Shown in pieces: positions 17,523-26,008 of a stretch of 64,000 nucleotides of DNA (position 1 is the first letter of the stretch; every line of letters starts with the position of its first letter). Source of the stretch: Saccharopolyspora gloriosae (lineage in GTDB: Bacteria > Actinomycetota > Actinomycetes > Mycobacteriales > Pseudonocardiaceae); contig NZ_JACHIV010000001.1 in assembly GCF_014203325.1 (NCBI RefSeq), positions 248,001 to 312,000 on the forward strand. Reading direction: 5' to 3'. The position numbers and the translations under genes were made by a program. The notes beneath the pieces are model-generated. The model was not told the DNA's origin. It did not search any database and worked only from the letters and a program-made list of their open reading frames with translations.

Positions 17523-18737
17523 ATGATGCGGCGAACGCTCGGGCCGGTGCTGCGCTCGACCTACCGGAGGTGGGCGTACCTGGTGTTCGGCGGGGCGATG
17601 CTGGTGCCGCCGCTGGTGTTCGCCGCCGTGGTCGTCCCGGCGGTGGTGCCGATCGCGACCGGTCTCGGTGCGGCGATCGTCATCGGAACGGTGCTGACGG
17701 TGGTGGGGGCGGTGGGCTGCTCGTTCGTGCCCGCCGTGCGGGTGCTGGAGGCCGCGGCGGTGCGCGCGCTGCTCGACGATCCCGCACCGGACGCGGAGGT
17801 CGACGGCCCGGCGGTGCGGGGGCGGGCGAGCGCGCTGTTCGTCGCGCACGCGCTCATCGGAGGGGTGATGAGCGCGCTGAGCGTGGTGCTGCCGGTGCTG
17901 TTCGTGCTGTCGGTGCCGGCACCGTTCACCGGGTTGCTCGGGCTGGGGCCGGGCGCGGAGGTGGCGGTGCCGACGGGGTGGGCCGGTGCCTGGGTGCCTG
18001 CAGCGGCACTGCTGGGGGTAGTGCTGCTGCTCGGCGCGATCGCAGGCACCGGCGGGTTGTTCCGCCGCGCCGCCGCCGCGCTGCTCGGAGTGCCCGCGGG
18101 GCAGCGCATCGCGCAGCTGGAGCAGCGGGCCGAGCAGCACGCGGAACGCACGCGGCTGGCCCGCGAGCTGCACGATTCCGTCGGTCACGCGCTGAGCGTG
18201 GTGTCGGTGCAGGCCGGGGCCGCTCGCCGCGTGCTGGCGCGCGATCGGGAGGCCGCTGAAGCGGCGCTGCTGGCGATCGAGGAATCGGCCCGCGCCGCGC
18301 AGGACGACCTCGACCACGTCCTCGGGTTGCTGCGGGACGAGGCGCCGCGGGAGCCGGTGGGCCTGGCCCGGTTGCCCGCGTTGCTGGCCGCGACCGAGGA
18401 CGCCGGGCTCCCGGTGGACGCCGAGCTGCGCGGCGACCTGCTCGCCGTGGGCCCGGAGGTGTCCGGCGCCGCGTTCCGGATCGTGCAGGAAAGCCTGACC
18501 AACGTGCTGCGCCACGCCGGTAAGGTCCCGGTCGAGCTGCGGGTGGACGTCGAAGGCGGGCAGCTGGCGGTGGTCGTGCGCAATCCGCGCGGCGGCGCCC
18601 GGCTCCGCGCCGCAGGGGGCGGTCGCGGCTTGGCGGGCATCGCCGAACGCGTGGAGCTGCTGCGCGGGGAGTTCCACGCGGGACCGCGTGGCCAGGACTG
18701 GGAGGTCGCGGTGCGGATTCCGCTGGGGCGCTCGTGA
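17523..18737 (+). CDS. NarL-type sensor histidine kinase
   Basis: This 404-aa kinase has about four to five N-terminal membrane helices, then a HisKA_3 dimerisation helix with the phospho-acceptor His in ARELHDSVGHALSVV near residue 216, and an ATPase domain with QESLTNVLRHAG near 325 and a G-box GGRGLAGIAERV. There is no large extracellular sensor, so it probably senses within the membrane. ATG 17523 is used; a second ATG follows directly. It overlaps the response regulator by 4 nt. Confidence 0.92.
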   Translation: MMRRTLGPVLRSTYRRWAYLVFGGAMLVPPLVFAAVVVPAVVPIATGLGAAIVIGTVLTVVGAVGCSFVPAVRVLEAAAVRALLDDPAPDAEVDGPAVRGRASALFVAHALIGGVMSALSVVLPVLFVLSVPAPFTGLLGLGPGAEVAVPTGWAGAWVPAAALLGVVLLLGAIAGTGGLFRRAAAALLGVPAGQRIAQLEQRAEQHAERTRLARELHDSVGHALSVVSVQAGAARRVLARDREAAEAALLAIEESARAAQDDLDHVLGLLRDEAPREPVGLARLPALLAATEDAGLPVDAELRGDLLAVGPEVSGAAFRIVQESLTNVLRHAGKVPVELRVDVEGGQLAVVVRNPRGGARLRAAGGGRGLAGIAERVELLRGEFHAGPRGQDWEVAVRIPLGRS

Positions 18738-19387
18738 ACCGCATCGGCGTGCTGCTGGTCGACGACGAACCGCTGATCCGGTCGGGGCTGCGCGCGATCC
18801 TGGACTCCGAACCGGACATCGTCGTGGTCGGTGAAGCGGCCGACGGGGCGGAGGTGCCCGGCCAGGTGCGCCGGGCGCGGCCCGACGTGGTGCTGATGGA
18901 CGTGCGGATGCCCGCCGTGGACGGCATCCGCGCCACCGAGCACTTGCTGTCCGCTGTGGATGGTTCGCTGAAGGTGCTGGTGGTGACGACCTTCGAGAAC
19001 GACGATCACGTCTACGACGCGCTGCGGGCGGGCGCCAGCGGTTTCCTGCTGAAGCGGGCCGGGCCGGAGCAGATCGTCGCCGCGGTGCGCACCGTCGCCG
19101 CCGGCGAATCGCTGCTGTTCCCCGCCGCGATCCGGCGCCTCGCCGCCCGCCACGCCCACACGGCGAGCGGACTCGACGACGCCGGGCTCAGCGGTCGCGA
19201 AGCGGAGGTGCTGCGCCTGATGGCGACCGGCCTGTCCAACGGCGAGATCGCCCAGCACCTGTTCCTGGGCGTGCAGACGGTCAAGACCCACGTCGGAAAC
19301 GTCTTGGCCAAACTAGGCGCCCGAGACCGAACCCAAGCAGTAATCAGAGCCTTCGAATCAGGCTTCATCCCACCCCCCGAACCCTGA
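18734..19387 (+). CDS. NarL/LuxR-type response regulator
   Basis: The 217-aa protein has a receiver domain with DDE at residues 9-11, the phospho-acceptor Asp in VLMDVRMPAVDG near 56 and Lys in LLKRAGP, followed by a LuxR helix-turn-helix (LSGREAEVLRLMATGLSNGEIA). It starts with GTG 18734 in a 4-nt GTGA overlap with the kinase gene, its evident partner. The regulated genes are not visible here. Confidence 0.93.
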   Translation: MNRIGVLLVDDEPLIRSGLRAILDSEPDIVVVGEAADGAEVPGQVRRARPDVVLMDVRMPAVDGIRATEHLLSAVDGSLKVLVVTTFENDDHVYDALRAGASGFLLKRAGPEQIVAAVRTVAAGESLLFPAAIRRLAARHAHTASGLDDAGLSGREAEVLRLMATGLSNGEIAQHLFLGVQTVKTHVGNVLAKLGARDRTQAVIRAFESGFIPPPEP

Positions 19388-19401
19388 CAACACCGACGCA
19401 G

Positions 19402-19603
19402 GACGGGCGAAGCCCCGTCTGCCTCGCGGCCGAAGGCCGTGCCTGTATGTGCGAAGCACATAGCCCACGTCGAAAAGCCCTCACCGGCGGGTTCTCAGTT
19501 GCTTCCTCGCGAGGACAGCTTTTTCCCTCGTGGCGGAGCCACTCGGGAAAAAGATCCCGCAGCGAGAGACCGGCTGAGGTTCCGCCACCCGACCACCCAA
19601 GCC
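19402..19603 (-). repeat. Structured intergenic repeat, copy 2 of 3 (reverse orientation)
   Basis: Read on the minus strand it matches copy 1 from GCTTGGGTGGTCGGGTGGCG through CTGAGAACCCGC and on into the short hairpins: 19446-19462 (TATGTGCGAAGCACATA on plus), 19427-19439 and 19402-19419. The outer arms, 19494-19509 and 19563-19578, agree only at their ends (CTCAG and CTCG); the middle is mismatched. One arm resembles copy 1 and the other resembles copy 3, as if recombined. It fills most of the 363-nt gap between the response regulator and the fluoride riboswitch. Confidence 0.82.
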
Positions 19604-19643
19604 ACACGAGCCGTGCAAACACCCCAGGTAGAATCGGCCTAGC

Positions 19644-19731
19644 GGCGGTGGGACTCGCCGTATCGGGCTCCGGAGAACCGCGGCAACGGCGCCGCCGATG
19701 GTCCCTGCTGGCCCCGGCGAACGTCGCCGGG
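19644..19731 (+). ncRNA. Fluoride riboswitch (crcB motif) with adjoining hairpin
   Basis: GGCGGTGGGACTCGCC at 19644-19659 matches the 5' stem and loop of the fluoride aptamer, and CGATGGTCCCTGC at 19696-19708 matches the conserved 3' part. GGGAC (19650-19654) can pair with GTCCC (19701-19705) as the known pseudoknot. A hairpin CCCGGCGA-ACG-TCGCCGGG at 19713-19731 follows and ends 7 nt before the AGGAGG of crcB, so it may be the expression platform. The match was made by eye. It controls a fluoride exporter set, exactly the expected gene type. Confidence 0.85.
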
Positions 19732-19750
19732 TGCACGTAGGAGGCTGCGC

Positions 19751-20203
19751 ATGGCGAACGAGACCGCGGACGTCCGGACCCCCGCACATCGACGGCGATT
19801 CACGCGCTCCCAGGGTGCGGTGTTGCTGGTCATCGCCTTGGGCGGTGGTCTCGGAGCCGTCGCCCGCTACGGAATCCTGCGGTGGCTGCCGACCGCTCCC
19901 GGGCAGTTCCCGTGGGGGACGTTCGCGATCAACGTGCTCGGTTGCCTGCTCATCGGCGTGCTGATGGTGCTGATCACCGAGGTGTGGACGGCGCATCCGC
20001 TGGTGCGGCCGTTCCTCGGTGTCGGCGTGCTCGGTGGCTTCACCACTTTCTCCACCTACGCGGTGGAATTCAGCGAGCTGCTGCGGCCGGGCGACGTCGT
20101 GGTCGCCGCCGCTTACCTGGCGGGGACGCTGGTGTGCGCGCTGCTCGCGGTGCTCCTCGGAGTCGCGGTCACCCGGTGGGCGATCTCCCGGAAGGAGAGC
20201 TGA
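19751..20203 (+). CDS. crcB: Fluoride channel subunit CrcB (Fluc), first copy
   Basis: The 150-aa membrane protein has four helices and the Fluc signatures [30 protein letters not shown] and [12 protein letters not shown], the last holding the conserved Phe-Thr-Thr-Phe of the pore. It has an N-terminal extension of about 20 residues compared with short homologues. ATG 19751 follows AGGAGG. It and the second CrcB probably form a heterodimeric channel that expels fluoride passively. Confidence 0.95.
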   Translation: MANETADVRTPAHRRRFTRSQGAVLLVIALGGGLGAVARYGILRWLPTAPGQFPWGTFAINVLGCLLIGVLMVLITEVWTAHPLVRPFLGVGVLGGFTTFSTYAVEFSELLRPGDVVVAAAYLAGTLVCALLAVLLGVAVTRWAISRKES

Positions 20204-20204
20204 G

Positions 20205-20531
20205 ATGGCACTGCGCATGTCGATCTTCCTCGGGGCCGACGACCGCTGGCACCACAAGCCGCTCTACCACGAGATCGTCAAGCGGGCGCGCGACGCGGGC
20301 CTGGCCGGGGCGACGGTGCTGCGCGGCGTCGAGGGCTACGGGACGTCGTCGCGGGTGCACACCACGCGGCTGCTCGACCTCGCCGAAGACCTGCCGATCC
20401 TGGTGGTCGTCGTCGACTCGGAGCAGCGGATCCGGGCGTTCCTGCCGGAACTGGACGAGCTGATCACCGATGGCGCGGTGATCCTCGACGAAGTCGAGGC
20501 CATCACCTACCGAGGGGGCAGGCGATCGTGA
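20205..20531 (+). CDS. DUF190 family protein, PII-like
   Basis: The 108-aa protein has the DUF190 features [11 protein letters not shown]-type start ([18 protein letters not shown]), [20 protein letters not shown] and the [13 protein letters not shown] strand. The family folds like PII signal proteins and often sits with CrcB, where it may regulate or respond to fluoride export. ATG 20205 lies 2 nt after the crcB stop and it overlaps the next gene by 4 nt, so the three form one operon under the riboswitch. Confidence 0.9.
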   Translation: MALRMSIFLGADDRWHHKPLYHEIVKRARDAGLAGATVLRGVEGYGTSSRVHTTRLLDLAEDLPILVVVVDSEQRIRAFLPELDELITDGAVILDEVEAITYRGGRRS

Positions 20532-20896
20532 CCGCCGCACTGGTGTTCCTCGGGGCGATGGTCGGCGCCCCGCTGCGCTACCTCGCGGACCGGGCGGTGC
20601 AGTCCCGCCACGACACGCTGTTCCCGTGGGGGACGTTGACCGTCAACGTGCTGGGTTCGCTGGTGCTGGGCGGGCTCACCGCGGCGGGAACGGTGCTGCC
20701 GCCCGCGGTGTCCGCGGTCGTCGGGGTCGGGTTCTGCGGTGCGCTGACGACCTACAGCACGTTCGGCTACGAGACGCTGCGGCTGGCGCAGGACGAGGCG
20801 TACTTCTACGCCGCGCTCAACGTGGTCGTGAGCGTGCTCGCGTCGGTGGGCGCGGCGCTGCTCGGCCGGGTCGCCGTGCTGGCCGTGCTCGGGTGA
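20528..20896 (+). CDS. crcB: Fluoride channel subunit CrcB (Fluc), second copy
   Basis: This 122-aa protein has four helices, an early [25 protein letters not shown] and [12 protein letters not shown]. It is shorter than and clearly different from the first CrcB; Gram-positive bacteria often make the channel from two unlike subunits. GTG 20528 overlaps DUF190 by 4 nt. A 164-nt gap without recognised features follows. Confidence 0.95.
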   Translation: MTAALVFLGAMVGAPLRYLADRAVQSRHDTLFPWGTLTVNVLGSLVLGGLTAAGTVLPPAVSAVVGVGFCGALTTYSTFGYETLRLAQDEAYFYAALNVVVSVLASVGAALLGRVAVLAVLG

Positions 20897-21060
20897 GCCG
20901 TCCGGCTCGAACCTCGTCGTGAACGGGCCGGATTCGCGATCGGGCGATTCGCGGGCGGTGGAATCGCGTGCCGGTTCTCGGCGATTCGGCGGGGTCTGGT
21001 GCGCGATGCCGAACACCGCGATGGTGGTACCGCACGAATCCGGGAACAGGAAGGACCGCC

Positions 21061-21729
21061 ATGCCCGCTCCGCTCACCTCGCGCGCACTGCTGTTCGACA
21101 TGGACGGCACGCTCGTCGACTCCACCGCAGTGATCGAGCGGACGTGGCGCTGCTTCGCCGATCGGCACGGCCTGGACGTGGCGGACATCCTCGCGGATTC
21201 GCACGGCCGCCGTGGTGAGGAGACCATCGCGCGCCACCTGCCCGACGGCGCCGACCTCGCCGCGGAGATCGCCCTCGTCGATGAGCAGGAGATGCGAGAC
21301 CTCGACGGCGTGGTCGCCGTTGCGGGGGCCGCCGAACTGCTCGGCGAACTGCCCGCGGGCCGGTGGGCGCTGGTCACCTCCGCGAATGCGGCTCTGGCGC
21401 AGCGGCGGATGTCCGCGGTCGGGTTGCCGATGCCGGACGTGGTGGTCACCGCCGACGACGTGAGCCTGGGCAAACCCGACCCTGAGGGGTACCGCAAGGC
21501 CGCCGCCGCGATCGGCGTGCTGCCCGAGCAGACCGTGATCTTCGAGGACGCCGAGGCCGGGGTCGCCGCCGCGCTCGCCGCGGGCGGGCGCACGGTGGTC
21601 GTCGGGTCGCACGCGGGCCCGGCGACGTCCGGCCTGGCCCGCATCCAGGACTTCCGCGGCGTCCGCGTGCGCCACGAACAGACGGGACTAGTCGTCGAGC
21701 TGTCCACGGACCAGCCGGCACGACGTTGA
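21061..21729 (+). CDS. HAD-superfamily phosphatase (subfamily IA)
   Basis: The 222-aa enzyme carries all four HAD motifs: the nucleophile DMDGTLVDS at residues 12-20, Ser/Thr in VTSANAAL, Lys in GKPDPEGY and FEDAEAGV near 161. It resembles small-sugar phosphatases such as glycerol-3-phosphatase or 2-deoxyglucose-6-phosphatase, but the substrate is not set by sequence. ATG 21061 follows AGGAAGGACC. It is a single gene bounded downstream by repeat copy 3. Confidence 0.9.
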   Translation: MPAPLTSRALLFDMDGTLVDSTAVIERTWRCFADRHGLDVADILADSHGRRGEETIARHLPDGADLAAEIALVDEQEMRDLDGVVAVAGAAELLGELPAGRWALVTSANAALAQRRMSAVGLPMPDVVVTADDVSLGKPDPEGYRKAAAAIGVLPEQTVIFEDAEAGVAAALAAGGRTVVVGSHAGPATSGLARIQDFRGVRVRHEQTGLVVELSTDQPARR

Positions 21730-21756
21730 GCCTGCGTTCGGTCTCAGCCTGGTTAG

Positions 21757-21914
21757 GGGGCGGGTGGCGGAACCTCAGTGGCTTCCTCGCTGCGGGATCA
21801 TTTTTCCAAGTGGCTCCGCCACGAGGAAAAATGCTGTCCTCGCGAGGAAGCCACTGAGAACCCGCTGCGGTGCCGGTTGCTCAAGCTGGTCACTGCTCAG
21901 CGGCTTCGCCGCTG
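21757..21914 (+). repeat. Structured intergenic repeat, copy 3 of 3
   Basis: The core again runs from GGGTGGCGGAACCTCAG to CTGAGAACCCGC. Outer arms 21774-21789 (CTCAGTGGCTTCCTCG) and 21843-21858 are perfect 16-bp complements, although their sequence differs from copy 1. The inner stem (ATTTTTCC with GGAAAAAT) and the GTGGCTCCGCCAC palindrome are kept. A hairpin with a TTCG loop, CAGCGGCTTCGCCGCTG, lies at 21898-21914. It begins about 30 nt after the HAD gene and fills most of the 305-nt gap before the VanZ-RDD gene. Confidence 0.85.
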
Positions 21915-22034
21915 ACAAGACGGGGTGAGGACTTCGCTCGCTCGGGACGCGGCGGTGATTCTCGGCCCAATGGCCGGGGTGGGCGTGCCTAACGGCCGAA
22001 GCGCGGTGGGGCGTCCGGGCGGGACGCTGCTGCG

Positions 22035-23231
22035 GTGGCCGACGCGTACCTGCTCCCGATCCGCACCGCCGCGGTGCTGTTCCCGCTGCTCGCCTTCCTG
22101 CTGCTGGTCCCGGTGGCGGTGGTGCTCTACCGCAGGCACGGGGTGATGCGCTGGTGGGCGCTGTCGTTCTACGCGTTCCTCTACTACCTGATCACCGCGT
22201 ACTGCCTGGTGCTGATGCCGCTGCCCAGCCCTTCGCTGGACGTGTGCGCCGAATATCCGCGGATGCGCGCGTGGCAGCTGATGCCGGGCAACACGTTCCG
22301 GGATGTGTGGAAGGAAGCCGAGCACCGCGTCACCTTCGGTGATCTCGTGCTGCACAACTCGGCGGTGATCGAGACCGGGTTCAACCTGCTCCTGCTGCTG
22401 CCGCTGGGCGTGTTCCTGCGCTACCACTTCCGCCGCGGTCCGCTGGTGTCGCTCGCGATCGCGGCCGGGGTGGCGCTGTCGTTCGAGGTGACGCAGGGGA
22501 CCGGCGTGTTCGGGCTCTACGAGTGCCCGTACCGGCTGTTCGACGTGGACGACCTGGTGGTGAACGTCGCCGGTGCGATGCTCGGCTGGGTGATCGGCGG
22601 CCCGGTGTCCCGCGCGCTGCCGCAACTGACCACATTGGACGGACGAGTGCTGGCGCGGCATCCCGTTCCGTTCGGCCGCCGCGTGGTGGCGCTGCTGGTC
22701 GACTTCGGGGCGACGGTCGTGCTGAGCGGGTTCGGCCTGCTGGCCGCGCTCGTCCTGGACCTGCCGCTGTGGCTGCCGCCGTTCGCGGTGCTCGGCGCGT
22801 GGTTCGTGGTGCTGCCCGCGCTGACGGGCGCGACACCGGGCAAGCGCCTGCTGCTGCTGGAACTCGTCGACGCCGAGGGACGCCGACCGGCGGTGTGGCG
22901 CCTGCTGGTGCGGGCGGTGGTGCTGGCGGTGCCGTTCCTGCCGCCGCTGGTTCCCGTGCTGCTGGTGGCCGAGCGGGGAGCGCTCGCCGACCTCGTCCGG
23001 TTCGCGCGGGCCGGGGAGATCGACACGGATGTGCTGCTCGTGGTGGCGCTGGGGGTGGCGATCGAGTTCGTTTCGCTGTTCCTCGTGCTCACCTATGCGC
23101 TCGTGGTGCGGTTCCACCCGAGGGACCGCAGCGTCCACGACCTCGTCTCGGGCGTCAGCAACCGCGCGTTGCCGCACCACAACGCGGATCGGCGGACCGC
23201 CGAGGACCGCGAATCCGTCCTGACCGGATAG
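22035..23231 (+). CDS. VanZ-RDD fusion membrane protein
   Basis: This 398-aa protein joins two membrane modules. Residues 1-190 look like VanZ, with VIETGFNLLLLLPLGVFLR, an acidic SFEVTQGTG and the FDVDDLVVNVAGAMLGW segment. Residues about 215-375 look like RDD, with FGRRVVALLVDFG, GATPGKRLLLL and a final RSVHDLVSG. Such fusions are seen in actinomycetes; function is unknown, though VanZ homologues affect glycopeptide susceptibility. The start is GTG 22035. It converges on the P450 gene with 27 nt between stops. Confidence 0.85.
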   Translation: MADAYLLPIRTAAVLFPLLAFLLLVPVAVVLYRRHGVMRWWALSFYAFLYYLITAYCLVLMPLPSPSLDVCAEYPRMRAWQLMPGNTFRDVWKEAEHRVTFGDLVLHNSAVIETGFNLLLLLPLGVFLRYHFRRGPLVSLAIAAGVALSFEVTQGTGVFGLYECPYRLFDVDDLVVNVAGAMLGWVIGGPVSRALPQLTTLDGRVLARHPVPFGRRVVALLVDFGATVVLSGFGLLAALVLDLPLWLPPFAVLGAWFVVLPALTGATPGKRLLLLELVDAEGRRPAVWRLLVRAVVLAVPFLPPLVPVLLVAERGALADLVRFARAGEIDTDVLLVVALGVAIEFVSLFLVLTYALVVRFHPRDRSVHDLVSGVSNRALPHHNADRRTAEDRESVLTG

Positions 23232-23258
23232 CCGGTCGGCACGCCATCGAGACCGGCC

Positions 23259-24407
23259 TCAGGAGTCGAGCGCCACCACGAGTCCGCGGAGCTCGTAGCC
23301 GCTGATGGCGTCGTTGAACGAGACCCGAGGCGGCGACTCCATCCGCACCGGCAGGCTCAGCAGCCGGTGCAGGAACACGTCGGTCTCCAAGATCGCGAGG
23401 TGCGCGCCGGGGCACTTGTGCGGCCCGTCCCCGAACGACAATCCCGCCGCCCCGCTGGGAATCGCCCGGCCGGGCCGCAGCTCCAGTGGTTCGTCGCCGA
23501 CCTCCGCCGCGTCCGCGTTGGCGTCGTCGAGCACGAGTTCCACCGTCGATCCGGCCGGGATCACGTCGTTCCCGGGGAGTTCCACGGCGGCGGTGGTGCG
23601 CCGCCGCAGCCGGCCGATCACCGGCTCCAGGCGCAGGATCTCGTGCAGCAGCCCCAGCCGATCCGCCTCCGGCGCCGCCAGGTAGCGCCCGCGCAGCTCC
23701 GCGTCGGAGAGCAGGTGCCACGCGGCGAGGTTGATGAACTCCCGCGTCGTCACCATGCCCGCGGCGGCGAACGTGATGCACTCGCCGAGGACTTCCGCGT
23801 CGGAGCAGCCCTCGTCGAGCAGGTGCGAGATCAGGTCGTCGCGCCGCTGCCGCCGCTCCCGCACCGCGGGCCGCACGTCGCGGAAGTAGATCGCGCTCCA
23901 GTTCCGCGCCTGCCGCCACACCCACGTGAGGCCGGTCCAGCTGGTGAAACCGGGTGCGTCGAACTCCTCCGGGAAGAACCGCTCCAACCGGCCGCGGATG
24001 CCGGGGCGGCTCTCGGTCAACCCGATCACGGCGGAGGTGACGCCGATCGCGAGCTCGAACCCCAGGTCCGCCAAGTGCGCCCGCCCGTCCCGGCGCAGCA
24101 CCGCGAGCTGCGCTTCGGTGACGTCGCCCATGAGCTCGCGGTACTGCTCGTCGACGCGCCGCGGGGTGAAGAACCGCGCCGTCTGCCGCCGGTGCTCCCG
24201 GTGTTCGGGCCCGTCCCGGTAGAGCACCGGACGCCGGATGCCCGAGGGCATGTGCCGCATCGTCTCCACGCCCAGCCCGGCCTGCTCGGCGTCCGCGCGG
24301 CGCAGCACGGTCCGCGCCGCCGCCTGCCCGCGGATCCGCCACACGCCGTCGGAATCCAGCTGCACCGGGCAGCCCCCGGTGTCCGGTCGGTCCACTTTGC
24401 GCACCAT
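23259..24407 (-). CDS. Cytochrome P450
   Basis: The 382-aa enzyme has the I-helix AAAGMVTTRE near residue 222, ExxR in EILRLE near 270 and the haem-binding loop FGDGPHKCPGAH with the Cys ligand near 331. The usual acidic-Thr pair of the I-helix is replaced by Val-Thr-Thr, so oxygen activation may differ. ATG 24407 is chosen because GGGAGG lies just upstream. It lacks adjacent ferredoxin or biosynthetic genes, so the substrate is unknown. Confidence 0.92.
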   Translation of the reverse strand: MVRKVDRPDTGGCPVQLDSDGVWRIRGQAAARTVLRRADAEQAGLGVETMRHMPSGIRRPVLYRDGPEHREHRRQTARFFTPRRVDEQYRELMGDVTEAQLAVLRRDGRAHLADLGFELAIGVTSAVIGLTESRPGIRGRLERFFPEEFDAPGFTSWTGLTWVWRQARNWSAIYFRDVRPAVRERRQRRDDLISHLLDEGCSDAEVLGECITFAAAGMVTTREFINLAAWHLLSDAELRGRYLAAPEADRLGLLHEILRLEPVIGRLRRRTTAAVELPGNDVIPAGSTVELVLDDANADAAEVGDEPLELRPGRAIPSGAAGLSFGDGPHKCPGAHLAILETDVFLHRLLSLPVRMESPPRVSFNDAISGYELRGLVVALDS

Positions 24408-24508
24408 GCGAACGCCTCCCCGCGGCTCGTGCGGTTCTTGCGTAGCAGCCGACGCGGCGCCCCGACCACACCTCACCCCCGACCGGCCTAGCGCTGCACC
24501 GGACGCGC

Positions 24509-24542
24509 GAAGCCCCGGCGGGGGTTGTGCCGCCGGGGCTTC
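24509..24542 (-). terminator. Hairpin downstream of DUF397 (module 2)
   Basis: GAAGCCCCGGCG at 24509-24520 pairs perfectly with CGCCGGGGCTTC at 24531-24542 around a 10-nt loop. It lies 9 nt past the DUF397 stop on the minus strand and probably ends that transcript; there is no T-run. Confidence 0.7.
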
Positions 24543-24551
24543 GGGTGGTGC

Positions 24552-24746
24552 TCAGATGTCGAAGCGGCCGTTCTTGGTGGCGGCCAGGAACGCGGCCCAT
24601 TGCGCGGTGTCGGCGGTGAAGTGCCCGGCGTCCCGGTCCTTGCTGTCCCGAACCGCCGCACCGCCGAGAACCCTGCCGACCTCGACGCACGCTGTCTGCT
24701 GGCCGGAGCGGGTGGATTTCCGCCAGCCCGTCACCTGGATGTCCAT
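24552..24746 (-). CDS. DUF397 domain protein (second copy)
   Basis: The 64-aa protein has GWRKSTRSG, ACVEVG, VRDSKDRD and the terminal WAAFLAATKNGRFD, all typical for DUF397. ATG 24746 is 5 nt downstream of the XRE gene stop, so they form one operon. It is a paralogue of the protein at 11318-11521. Confidence 0.92.
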   Translation of the reverse strand: MDIQVTGWRKSTRSGQQTACVEVGRVLGGAAVRDSKDRDAGHFTADTAQWAAFLAATKNGRFDI

Positions 24747-24751
24747 GAGTC

Positions 24752-25597
24752 CTACCCCTCTAAGCGCTCGATCTGGGAGGAGATGAAGTCGGCCGTCTGC
24801 TCCTCGTCCATCGCTTCCTGGCGGAGGGTACCGACCGCGTCGCGGTATGCCTTGATCGTCGCCGGGCGGGAGATGAACACGCCGGTCGCGAACATCTCCA
24901 CGTGCACGATCGGCGCTGCCTGCGGGAATTCGAAGAACATGAAGTGGCCGCCGCGCATCGGTGTCCACCGGTGCAGGCCAGCGGCGAGCACGTGAAGTGA
25001 GACGTTCGGCTTCTGCGCTGCATTCAAGAGGTGGCGGAGCTGATCGGCCTGTTCCTCCGGGCCGCATACTTGGTCGGTGAGGGCCTGCTCGGCGATCAGG
25101 GCCTCGAACTTCGGCCCCTTGCGCTTGTCCAGCAGGTCACGCCGACCCGCGCGCATTCCGATCTTCGCTTCGCGTTCGCCTACCGGGAGATCTTTCATGA
25201 CCGCGCGGGCGTAGTCCGACGTCTGCAGGAGACCTGGGATCAGCAGCGGAGCGACTTCGGTGATCTGGGTGGCGGTCCGCTCGTACTCGATCAGCGTCAC
25301 CAGCTCGTCGCGCACGCCGGGGATGCCGGGCCTGATCCAGTCCGGATCGTCGGCTTCCCGCGCCATTTCGACCAGGCGCTCGCGTTCACCGCTGGAGATC
25401 TCCAGCGCGGACAGGATCGAGCTGACGTCTTCCGCGGTGATCGGACGCGAACCGGCCTCGGTACGAGTGATCCAACCGTGCGAAACGCCGATCCGGCGAG
25501 CCAGTTCGCGCACGCCGACACCGGTGTCGATGCGTAGTTTTCGCAGTTCTGCGGCGAGAGTTCGCGCTTTCGGGCTGCCAGCTGTGGATCGTGCCAT
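24752..25597 (-). CDS. XRE-family regulator with DUF5753 domain (second copy)
   Basis: The 281-aa regulator has an N-terminal helix-turn-helix (VRELARRIGVSHGWITRTEAG, residues 28-48) and the DUF5753 domain with ITEVAPLLIPGLLQTSDYA near residue 118. Its architecture and partner match the module at 11318-12373, but the sequences are well diverged, so the two probably answer different signals. It diverges from two small Cys-containing genes across 159 nt; a short inverted repeat CGAGA-TACGG-TCTCG lies in that gap, weaker than the module 1 palindrome. Confidence 0.92.
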   Translation of the reverse strand: MARSTAGSPKARTLAAELRKLRIDTGVGVRELARRIGVSHGWITRTEAGSRPITAEDVSSILSALEISSGERERLVEMAREADDPDWIRPGIPGVRDELVTLIEYERTATQITEVAPLLIPGLLQTSDYARAVMKDLPVGEREAKIGMRAGRRDLLDKRKGPKFEALIAEQALTDQVCGPEEQADQLRHLLNAAQKPNVSLHVLAAGLHRWTPMRGGHFMFFEFPQAAPIVHVEMFATGVFISRPATIKAYRDAVGTLRQEAMDEEQTADFISSQIERLEG

Positions 25598-25756
25598 GAA
25601 TCAGATCCAAGCAGGTCATCGGCATATTCGCTGTCACCTGGTCGGGGAATTGCCGTGGAGCGCCCGGTCGCTCAAAGTGGATTGCGATACACCGAGCGGA
25701 TCGAGATACGGTCTCGCGGAATCGAGCGACTGCTCTGGACATCTCAGGAGGCCTTC

Positions 25757-26008
25757 ATGGGCGTCGGTGACGTCGTGCGCGTGCGGTTTCGGCCGGGAGT
25801 GGTCGGGGAGGCGGCACGCGTCGTCCACCAGGCGGTCGTCCTGCCGACCGGGGCCTGCTTCTCCTTGTGCGAGGCCGTGATCGGGGAGTCGGAGGCCGAA
25901 TTCCTCGACGGGGTCGGCGGAATGCCGTGCATGGTGTGCGTCCGCGTGATGGCCCTGCGGTCGTCCGCCGGAGGACGCGAACTCGACGCACCGGGCGCGG
26001 CCTCGTGA
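25757..26008 (+). CDS. Small Cys-containing protein, module 2 first gene
   Basis: The 83-aa frame starts at ATG 25757 after CAGGAG. Features shared with the module 1 protein at 12546 are an ARxxH region, a single Cys in SLCEAV, an acidic middle and a CMVC knuckle near the C-terminus. This pattern suits a small zinc-binding fold. It overlaps the next gene by 4 nt. Function unknown. Confidence 0.6.
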   Translation: MGVGDVVRVRFRPGVVGEAARVVHQAVVLPTGACFSLCEAVIGESEAEFLDGVGGMPCMVCVRVMALRSSAGGRELDAPGAAS

